DNA of 39,460 bases, from contig JABDEZ010000015.1 of NCBI GenBank assembly GCA_013286835.1, positions 1 to 39,460 of the forward strand, written 5' to 3'. This document shows, one piece after another, positions 8,537 to 15,330 of this stretch; the stretch's first letter is position 1; each line of letters opens with the position of its first letter. Made by a program: the position numbers and the translations under genes. This DNA comes from Bacteroidota bacterium (GTDB lineage: Bacteria; Bacteroidota; Bacteroidia; Chitinophagales; Chitinophagaceae). The notes beneath the pieces were generated by a model, which ran no database searches, was not told the origin of the DNA, and saw only the letters and a list, made by a program, of their open reading frames with translations.

Positions 8537-10135
8537 ATGCAAAGCAACCATCCTACCGCGGTATTAATACTATCGGCAGGTTCTGTAAAAAATAAATACC
8601 AGTCATTTTCATTCCTATATAATAGTCCCGCACTGGTACCTATTGCTTCCAGGAGTAGTGTGTCTTTCATTGTCGATTTTTATAAAAGCCACCCTGTCAA
8701 CATCTACCTGGTTATTAATAAAGAAGATGAACCCTTAGTATCTAAAGAGCTTGCCTATTATCAGGGGCTCAATATCATAACAATAGAAAACAGTACAGGG
8801 GTTAACCAAACACTTTCGCAGGCACTTAAAATAATAAAAGAAGATACTGTTGTGGTAAATGTGGTCACCACCATACCTACAGCCTACCCTCACATGAATA
8901 CCGTTTTCATTGAGAACACGCTATCGGCCAGCAATTACTATTCAGGGATTATAAACGATGGGGATCAAACCATTTATAAATTTAAGAAAGATGATAATAC
9001 ACTACCATTTCATGCTTTTACTGGCATTTTTCATGCAGAACGAAAATCCCTAACAGAAACAGTTGATAGCATAACCAACCAGACCGATCTGCTGGAAGTA
9101 GTGAAAAAAATAGGCGAAAACACGATAATTAATTTTAAGGAATGTGAATGGATAGATACCGGCCACGAGATAAATTATGCTGATGCTCGTAAAAAACTCA
9201 TGTCCAGCCGTTCTTTCAATTCCATATCTGTAGATAATCACTTAGGCATCCTCACCAAAAAAAGTAAAGAAAAAGTAAAACTGGCCAACGAGGTGAACTA
9301 CGTAGCTATGTTGCCTGCTGCCTTACAGATATTATACCCACGCATATTACCCGGTGGCTATAAAGAGGGCGAGGTGATGATGGAATACTATGGGTATCCT
9401 AATCTTTCCGAATACCAACTATACCGTGCCATTGTTCCTGCACAATGGAAAAAAATATTTGATGGTCTGGGATATGCTCTTACATTCATGAGCAAATACA
9501 AATTTTCCATAGGGCTACAGGCTTTTGCTGATTTCTATTACGAGAAAACAATTAACCGGACAGACGAATATTTGCTACAATTGCCACAAGATGATGTTCT
9601 GATAACTGCAAAACAGCTTAACATCAATGGATTGATATGTAAAAACTACACCCAGCTGGTACCACTAATAAAGCAAAGAATACAATCTTTGTATAGCGAA
9701 GATGATTTCAGCATTATGCATGGCGACTTCTGTTTTAACAACATATTGTACGATACTTTTAGCAACACAATAAAACTGATAGACCCCCGTGGAAGCTTTG
9801 GCAATAATTGTATTGGCATTTACGGCGATAGAAAGTATGACATTGCCAAGCTCCTGCATTCCACCGCAGGCCATTACGATTATATGGCCAATAATCTGTT
9901 CCAATATTCACAAAACGGAGTAGAAATTAGTTATAGCTTTCCATTACGCAGCAATTCAGACTTATTATTGGAATATAGTAAAACACTAATGGCAGAACAG
10001 CAGGCAAAAGAAAATGACATCATGTTTATTGTAGGCTTACTATTTTTGTCTATGTGCCCGTTGCACAGGGAAAACCCACCCCGGCAAAAGCTGATGTACA
10101 CCCACGGGCTTTACTTTATTAATAAATATTTATAG
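8537..10135 (+). CDS. Nucleotidyltransferase-like / APH-type kinase fusion, polysaccharide locus
   Basis: A 532-aa two-domain protein (ATG at 8537; a GTG at 8528 would add three residues). The N-terminal ~220 residues have the layout of a sugar/choline nucleotidyltransferase (AVLILSAG start, PHMNT..., FHAFTGIFHA, EWIDTGHEINYADA end) but the glycine-rich GGxGTR loop is replaced by SAGSVKNKYQ, so catalysis is doubtful. The C-terminal half is an aminoglycoside/choline-kinase-like domain with the catalytic-loop signature MHGDFCFNNIL (about residues 394-404) and the metal-binding Asp of LIDPRG (near 416). Likely role: phosphorylating a small hydroxylated compound in the cytoplasm before activation for capsule or LPS decoration. 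It is seven bases before the HAD phosphatase gene. The substrate cannot be read from the sequence. Confidence 0.65.
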   Translation: MQSNHPTAVLILSAGSVKNKYQSFSFLYNSPALVPIASRSSVSFIVDFYKSHPVNIYLVINKEDEPLVSKELAYYQGLNIITIENSTGVNQTLSQALKIIKEDTVVVNVVTTIPTAYPHMNTVFIENTLSASNYYSGIINDGDQTIYKFKKDDNTLPFHAFTGIFHAERKSLTETVDSITNQTDLLEVVKKIGENTIINFKECEWIDTGHEINYADARKKLMSSRSFNSISVDNHLGILTKKSKEKVKLANEVNYVAMLPAALQILYPRILPGGYKEGEVMMEYYGYPNLSEYQLYRAIVPAQWKKIFDGLGYALTFMSKYKFSIGLQAFADFYYEKTINRTDEYLLQLPQDDVLITAKQLNINGLICKNYTQLVPLIKQRIQSLYSEDDFSIMHGDFCFNNILYDTFSNTIKLIDPRGSFGNNCIGIYGDRKYDIAKLLHSTAGHYDYMANNLFQYSQNGVEISYSFPLRSNSDLLLEYSKTLMAEQQAKENDIMFIVGLLFLSMCPLHRENPPRQKLMYTHGLYFINKYL

Positions 10136-10142
10136 ACAAACA

Positions 10143-10532
10143 ATGACAAGAATTTGTATAGACCTTGACGGTGTGATATGCGATTTTAAAAAAGAAGGCG
10201 AGACCTATGCAGATGTAAGGCCTATACCGGACGCTATCGAAAAACTAAAAGAACTGCGCGCCAATGGCCACTACCTTATTATACATACTGCCCGCCACAT
10301 GAAAACATGCGAGGGCAATGTAGGGCGTGTAATTAGCAAAGTAGGTGCTGTAACCCTGCAATGGCTGGCAGACCACAATGTAGAATATGACGAAATATAT
10401 TTTGGCAAGCCATGGGCGGAAGTATATATAGATGATAATGCATTAAGGTTTACCAATTGGCAAAATATAGAAGGTGATGGCAGCAACCTGCCGCGTTCTA
10501 CAGAAAGTAAAAAACACATAGAACAGCAATGA
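10143..10532 (+). CDS. EcbF/BcbF-type HAD-superfamily phosphatase, capsule biosynthesis
   Basis: A 129-aa HAD subfamily IIIA protein. Motif I is ICIDLDGVICD (nucleophile and acid/base Asp near residues 7 and 9), motif II is the Thr of LIIHTARHMKT, motif III lies in the GKPWAEVYIDDNALR region with the closing Asp pair. The order YADVRPIPDAIEKLKEL..., TARHMKTCEGNVG..., WLADHNVEYDEIYFGKPW fits the EcbF/BcbF family named after capsule loci of E. coli and Pasteurella multocida. It probably dephosphorylates a small phosphate ester in the pathway; the substrate is unknown. Its stop overlaps the next start (ATGA), implying translational coupling. Confidence 0.75.
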   Translation: MTRICIDLDGVICDFKKEGETYADVRPIPDAIEKLKELRANGHYLIIHTARHMKTCEGNVGRVISKVGAVTLQWLADHNVEYDEIYFGKPWAEVYIDDNALRFTNWQNIEGDGSNLPRSTESKKHIEQQ

Positions 10533-11257
10533 ACTTTGTAATACCTATGGCTGGTCGTGGCCAACGCTTTATAGATGCCGGATATGAAGTGCCTAAAATG
10601 CTGATAGAGGCACATGGTAAAACCCTGCTGGAATGGAGTATAGACTCCTTGCCGCTGGAACTGTGCACTAATATGGTATGCATACTACTGCGCGAGCACG
10701 AATTGCAACACAATTTATCGAGCATTATTAAAGACAAATATGGCCACCGCGTAAATATTAGTTTCCATTATCTTGATGGGGTTACTCAAGGACAAGCCGA
10801 GACCGTTTACCTTGCAAAAGATCTGTACAATATGGATACAGATTTGGTCATATTCAACATCGATACTTATTTCCATTCTCACACGTTGAGCGATGCTTTG
10901 CAAAGAACAGATACAGATGGTGTACTGGGTGCCTTCAAGAGCGTGGAGAATCGGTTTAGCTTTGCTGTTACAGATGTTGATGGGCATGTGCTGAAAACCG
11001 CTGAAAAGGAAGTTATATCAAACAACGCCCTCACAGGCCTGTATCATTTTAAACACGTGCAGGATTTTCTGGAAACAGCAGAATACCATTTCAAAAACGA
11101 CATAAGGGTGAATAACGAATACTATATAGCCCCTATGTACAACTATCTTATAAGCAAAGGCAAAACATATACTATTGACCAGGTTGACAATCATCATATT
11201 TTGGGTACGCCTGGCGAACTTATAAAATTTACTGAAGTCGCTTATGATACTCTTTAG
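10529..11257 (+). CDS. NTP-transferase (sugar/polyol-phosphate nucleotidyltransferase family)
   Basis: A 242-aa single-domain nucleotidyltransferase. The N-terminal motif VIPMAGRGQRF (residues 4-14) with downstream VPKMLIEAHGKTLLEW is the NTP-binding loop and Lys. GQAETVYLAKDL near 88-99 and the metal-binding FNIDTYF near 110-116 complete the active site, so this enzyme looks intact, unlike the N-domain of the fusion protein two genes upstream. It probably activates a phosphorylated sugar or alcohol to its NDP form. It overlaps the HAD phosphatase gene by four bases and the following gene by 14, so the three are translated as a unit. Confidence 0.72.
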   Translation: MNFVIPMAGRGQRFIDAGYEVPKMLIEAHGKTLLEWSIDSLPLELCTNMVCILLREHELQHNLSSIIKDKYGHRVNISFHYLDGVTQGQAETVYLAKDLYNMDTDLVIFNIDTYFHSHTLSDALQRTDTDGVLGAFKSVENRFSFAVTDVDGHVLKTAEKEVISNNALTGLYHFKHVQDFLETAEYHFKNDIRVNNEYYIAPMYNYLISKGKTYTIDQVDNHHILGTPGELIKFTEVAYDTL

Positions 11258-12164
11258 CATACCTGTGCATGAGCAACCAGATGTTATTGTTAACCAGGTC
11301 GAAAATTTTACGTGGTTCAATCCAGATTGCAAGATCGTTTTGCACGTTTCAGGCTGGATGAGCAAGGCCGATGTAAAAGAAATGCATAATAAGCTTTCCA
11401 GATATAGCCATGTATTTATAAATGATACGCGGTTGTGGTCGGGCCATATGGATGGCACCCAATTAAAAATGCATGTGGTCAATTGCCTGTATGCCCAAAG
11501 GAATAATATAGATTACGATCATTTTTGCATCAATGCGAGCAACGATATGTTCGTAAAAAGTGGCTTGCAAGATCATATCAGTAGCTACGATACGGGTAAT
11601 CTCTTTAAAAATGAACAGCAACAAGTGCAAAAAGATTGGGATGAATTAAAGCATGCCAAAAACGATCCCCTCTTACAAAAGATCATGAAGAAGCATGAAC
11701 TCCAATCTATATACAGCTCGCAGGTGGAGGGTAGCTTCTATAAAAAGGAGATAATGGATACCATGGTGAAATGGATAATGGAGGACGGATATTATGAGAT
11801 ACCCGGTATATACGCTCATGGCACGCACCGTTTAAATAACAGACTTGCACGCAATATCATTTATTATATTATTAAACCTACCATTAAAGGGATGCTTTAC
11901 GTTAAGGAAGAGATATACTTCCCTACCCTTTGTCAGAATTTGTTCTCTACTATTTTACGATACAATTATTGCTATATCAATTGGGAGAATGGCCTTAAAA
12001 TAACCAAAGAAGAAATAGATTTGATAAGGAGCGGTGATACCGACCAGTTACCTTACAAAAAATTCATCCCCTATCAGGAAAAACCGCCATTATTTTGCGT
12101 AAAACGGGTGGATAGGGTGCTAAGCGATCCTATCAGGCAATATATTACCGGTTTGCAGTCATAA
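11244..12164 (+). CDS. Possible core-2/I-branching-like glycosyltransferase
   Basis: A 306-aa cytoplasmic protein I do not recognise with certainty. The start MILFSIPVHEQPDVIVNQVENF and the pattern HVSG...HVFINDTRLWSGHMDGTQLKMHVVNCLYA...YDHFCINASNDMFV resemble the beginning of GT14-like glycosyltransferases (bulk-acceptor loop, then a DxD-like region). The segment SQVEGSFYKKEIMDTMVKWI could be the equivalent of their SxWxxL...REF part. No signal peptide or membrane helix is seen. It overlaps the nucleotidyltransferase gene by 14 bases and closes the cluster, which suggests it uses the activated product. It could equally be a transferase of a different fold. Confidence 0.45.
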   Translation: MILFSIPVHEQPDVIVNQVENFTWFNPDCKIVLHVSGWMSKADVKEMHNKLSRYSHVFINDTRLWSGHMDGTQLKMHVVNCLYAQRNNIDYDHFCINASNDMFVKSGLQDHISSYDTGNLFKNEQQQVQKDWDELKHAKNDPLLQKIMKKHELQSIYSSQVEGSFYKKEIMDTMVKWIMEDGYYEIPGIYAHGTHRLNNRLARNIIYYIIKPTIKGMLYVKEEIYFPTLCQNLFSTILRYNYCYINWENGLKITKEEIDLIRSGDTDQLPYKKFIPYQEKPPLFCVKRVDRVLSDPIRQYITGLQS

Positions 12165-12239
12165 TGTCATATCCCACCTGATTTGCAATATCTGCCCGGT
12201 TTTTGCTATTCCTAATTCAATTAGTTTAGTTTTTTATAC

Positions 12240-12842
12240 ATGCACCTAATAATGTTTTACCTGCAGCCTTTTATAGCTGCATTCACGGGTTGGTTTACCA
12301 CATGGATTGCCATCTACATGCTGTTTCATCCCCGCGAACCCAAAAGGTTCTTCGGCATTACCATACAGGGTATCTTTCCCAAAAGGCAGAAACAGTTTGC
12401 AGCAAAACTGGGTGCAGTTGTTGCCAATGAGCTGCTGCATTTTAATGATATCGCGGCCCTCATAAAAGATCCGGACCAATTAGCCGACCTGAAACCCGGC
12501 ATAGAAGCCCATGTAGATACATTTTTGCATGTCAAACTTAAAGAAAAACTTCCGGTGATCTCCATGTTTGTGGGAGAGGGTATGCTCAGTAAAATAAAAG
12601 AAGGCTTGATGGAAGAGATAGACCTTTTATTACCCGAGATCATCACCAAGTACACCGATAACCTCACCCAAAAGGTGGATATAGAACAGATGGTTACTGA
12701 AAGAGTATCTAACTTTTCTTCAGACAAACTGGAGGAAATACTGGCCGCTGTGATGAGCAAGGAATTTAGGTTTGTAGAGTTGGTAGGTGGGGTGCTGGGA
12801 TTTGTGATCGGTCTCATACAAATGGGCCTTTCATTTCTATGA
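12240..12842 (+). CDS. DUF445 family membrane protein
   Basis: A 200-aa protein with an N-terminal membrane segment (FYLQPFIAAFTGWFTTWIAIYMLF, residues 6-29) and the DUF445 signature FHPREPKRFFGITIQGIFPKRQKQFAAKLG. A helical, mostly charged middle follows, then a C-terminal hydrophobic helix (LVGGVLGFVIGLIQMGLSFL). The family is found in many bacteria near the cytoplasmic membrane and its function is unknown. A second ATG four residues in is an alternative start. A 75-bp gap separates it from the polysaccharide genes; no strong terminator is seen there, so read-through is possible. The next gene has its own promoter. Confidence 0.75.
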   Translation: MHLIMFYLQPFIAAFTGWFTTWIAIYMLFHPREPKRFFGITIQGIFPKRQKQFAAKLGAVVANELLHFNDIAALIKDPDQLADLKPGIEAHVDTFLHVKLKEKLPVISMFVGEGMLSKIKEGLMEEIDLLLPEIITKYTDNLTQKVDIEQMVTERVSNFSSDKLEEILAAVMSKEFRFVELVGGVLGFVIGLIQMGLSFL

Positions 12843-12869
12843 TTTACGTCATGTTTAACGGTTAATATG

Positions 12870-12899
12870 TTGCAATAATTGAGGGATATCGTAATTTTG
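12870..12899 (+). promoter_or_regulatory. Canonical Bacteroidota promoter for hmgA-hppD
   Basis: TTG (12870-12872), exactly 19 bases, then TAATTTTG (12892-12899): a full match to TTG-N19-TAnnTTTG. The predicted start near 12905 leaves about ten bases before the hmgA ATG at 12915. Confidence 0.8.
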
Positions 12900-12914
12900 A
12901 TGAAACTAACTTAA

Positions 12915-14075
12915 ATGCCACATTATTATTCGTTAGGCAATATACCCCATAAGCGCCATACGCAGTTTCGCAAACCCGATGGCACTTTATATTCAGAGCA
13001 ATTATTTAGTACAGAAGGCTTTTCATCCAATTCTTCATTACTATACCATCTTCATCCCCCAACGCAGATCATCAGAAGCGGTGAACCCGTGAATATAGCC
13101 CCCGTTGCAGCTACAGAGAATCTGCTGAAACACCGCAGCTTTAAAGGTTTTGACATAAAGCCTGGTGGTGATTACCTGGAAAGCAGGAAGATTGTTCTTT
13201 TCAATAACGATGTTCAGCTTACGCTTGCCGCACCCAAAACGGGTATGGCCGATGACGTATTCTATAAGAATGCAGATACCGACGAAGTACTGTTTATTCA
13301 CGAAGGTAAAGGGACTTTAAAAACACAATATGGTGAGTTAGCGTTTGGTTATGGCGACTATGTTGTTATTCCACGTGGTACTATATACCAGGTGTCGTTC
13401 GATACAGAAGACAATCGGTTGTTTATTATCGACTCTTTTAGTCCTATTGTCTTTCCAAAGCGATATTTATCGAAATATGGTCAGTTGCTCGAAAACTCAC
13501 CCTATTGCGAGCGCGACCTACGCAAGCCAGAGAATCTACAAACACACGACAAGAAAGGTGAATTCCTGATACAGATAAGAAAGAATGGGTTGCTCTACCC
13601 TATTTGGTATGGCTCACATCCTTTTGACGTTATTGGTTGGGATGGCTGCGAATACCCATACATAATCAGCATTCATGATTTCGAACCTATAACGGGTCGT
13701 GTGCATCAGCCGCCGCCAGTACATCAAACTTTCGATGCGCATAACTTTGTTATCTGTTCGTTTGTACCTCGTTTATTTGATTATCACCCGCAATCGATTC
13801 CGGCTCCATATAACCACAGCAATATAGACAGTGACGAAGTACTTTACTATGTAGATGGCGATTTCATGAGCCGTAAGCATGTAGAGCGTGGCATGATAAC
13901 TTTACATCCTGCAGGTATTCCGCACGGTCCTCACCCCGGTACTGTAGAGAAAAGTATTGGCAAAGCCGATACTAAAGAACTAGCAGTGATGGTAGATACC
14001 TTTCATCCTTTAAAACTCACTAATGCTGCTTTGGGCATTGAAGATGACCGGTATATGATAAGCTGGATAGAGTAA
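12915..14075 (+). CDS. hmgA: Homogentisate 1,2-dioxygenase
   Basis: Opens the aromatic ring of homogentisate to maleylacetoacetate in tyrosine/phenylalanine degradation, using non-heme Fe(II) and O2. The protein has 386 aa, shorter than the 430-440 aa proteobacterial and human enzymes. The C-terminal catalytic domain is complete: the iron ligands are the His and Glu of YNHSNIDSDEVLYY and the His of GIPHGPHPG, with the upstream VHQPPPVHQTFDAHNFVICSFVPR segment typical of HmgA. The N-domain carries a cupin-like LFIHEGKGTLKTQYGEL. It is followed 57 bases later by hppD, whose product is the substrate of this enzyme, so the two form an operon. Confidence 0.93.
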   Translation: MPHYYSLGNIPHKRHTQFRKPDGTLYSEQLFSTEGFSSNSSLLYHLHPPTQIIRSGEPVNIAPVAATENLLKHRSFKGFDIKPGGDYLESRKIVLFNNDVQLTLAAPKTGMADDVFYKNADTDEVLFIHEGKGTLKTQYGELAFGYGDYVVIPRGTIYQVSFDTEDNRLFIIDSFSPIVFPKRYLSKYGQLLENSPYCERDLRKPENLQTHDKKGEFLIQIRKNGLLYPIWYGSHPFDVIGWDGCEYPYIISIHDFEPITGRVHQPPPVHQTFDAHNFVICSFVPRLFDYHPQSIPAPYNHSNIDSDEVLYYVDGDFMSRKHVERGMITLHPAGIPHGPHPGTVEKSIGKADTKELAVMVDTFHPLKLTNAALGIEDDRYMISWIE

Positions 14076-14132
14076 CACTAAAAACAAAAAATAACACCCC
14101 AATATATTTCTTCAAAATTTTAATTCATACTC

Positions 14133-15263
14133 ATGGAGACGCTAACAACCAGCCAGAAAATGAAGACAGCGCAGGATTTCCTGCCTATTAACGGTACAGA
14201 TCATGTTGAGCTGTATGTAGGGAACGCTAAGCAAGCTGCCCATTTTTACAAGTCCGCTTTCGGATTTAAGACCGTCGCATATGCAGGACCTGAAACAGGC
14301 ATGAGAGATATTGCATCGTATGTATTGCAACAAGGTAAGATACGTCTGGTACTTACTACTCCTTTAAAATCTTCAAATCCAATATCTGAACACATCTTCA
14401 AGCATGGTGATGGTGTAAAGATTCTGGCCCTGTGGGTAGATGATGCCTACAAAGCTTATGAAGATACAGTAGCACGTGGTGCAAAAGTGTACATGGAGCC
14501 CAAAACTCTTACCGATAAGAATGGTGAAGTACGCATGAGTGGCATCTATACTTATGGCGAAACAGTGCACCTGTTTGTAGAACGTAAAAACTACAATGGT
14601 GTTTTCATGCCGGGTTACGAGCCATATACTAGCGATTACAATCCTGAAGATACTGGCCTACTATACATAGATCATTGCGTAGGCAATGTGGGTTGGAACC
14701 GCATGAACGATACCATAAAATGGTACGAAGATGTAATGGGCTTTGTAAATATCCTTTCTTTCGATGATAAGCAGATTAATACTGAGTATTCTGCACTCAT
14801 GAGCAAGGTGATGAGCAACAACAACGGTTACGTAAAGTTCCCTATTAACGAACCGGCTGAAGGAAAGAAAAAATCACAAATTGAAGAGTACCTGGACTTT
14901 TACGAAGGTGAAGGTGTACAACACATCGCTATAGCCACTAACGACATAGTAAAGACTGTACGTGCACTAAAATCACGTGGTGTTGAGTTCCTGAGCGCTC
15001 CACCAAATGCATATTATGAAGACATGCAGGCACGTGTAGGTAAAATAGATGAAGATATTGCCCCGCTGCAGGAACTGGGTATATTGGTAGATTGTGATGA
15101 AGAAGGTTACCTGCTTCAGATATTCACCAAACCGGTTGAAGATCGCCCAACCCTGTTTTTCGAGATCATACAGCGTAAAGGTGCCCAGAGCTTCGGCGCA
15201 GGCAATTTTAAAGCATTATTTGAATCTATTGAACGTGAACAGGCCAAACGTGGTAACCTGTAA
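14133..15263 (+). CDS. hppD: 4-hydroxyphenylpyruvate dioxygenase
   Basis: Converts 4-hydroxyphenylpyruvate to homogentisate, the substrate of the HmgA encoded just upstream. The 376-aa length is typical. It has two vicinal-oxygen-chelate domains: DHVELYVGNAKQAAHFY at 23-39 and YIDHCVGNV at 179-186. Iron ligands are H181, H264 (VQHIAIATND) and E344 (LFFEIIQRKG). The C-terminal GAGNFKALFESIEREQ helix that gates the active site is present. A clear terminator follows the stop by 20 bases. Confidence 0.95.
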   Translation: METLTTSQKMKTAQDFLPINGTDHVELYVGNAKQAAHFYKSAFGFKTVAYAGPETGMRDIASYVLQQGKIRLVLTTPLKSSNPISEHIFKHGDGVKILALWVDDAYKAYEDTVARGAKVYMEPKTLTDKNGEVRMSGIYTYGETVHLFVERKNYNGVFMPGYEPYTSDYNPEDTGLLYIDHCVGNVGWNRMNDTIKWYEDVMGFVNILSFDDKQINTEYSALMSKVMSNNNGYVKFPINEPAEGKKKSQIEEYLDFYEGEGVQHIAIATNDIVKTVRALKSRGVEFLSAPPNAYYEDMQARVGKIDEDIAPLQELGILVDCDEEGYLLQIFTKPVEDRPTLFFEIIQRKGAQSFGAGNFKALFESIEREQAKRGNL

Positions 15264-15283
15264 TGTAAAGTATATCGTTCTTG

Positions 15284-15315
15284 AACGCCTCCTAAACAGG
15301 GAGGCGTTTCTTTTA
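15284..15315 (+). terminator. Intrinsic terminator of hmgA-hppD
   Basis: AACGCCTCC (15284-15292) pairs with GGAGGCGTT (15300-15308) around a seven-base loop, followed by TCTTTTA. It is GC-rich and lies between convergent genes. Confidence 0.85.
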
Positions 15316-15330
15316 TCATTTAATAGGTAG

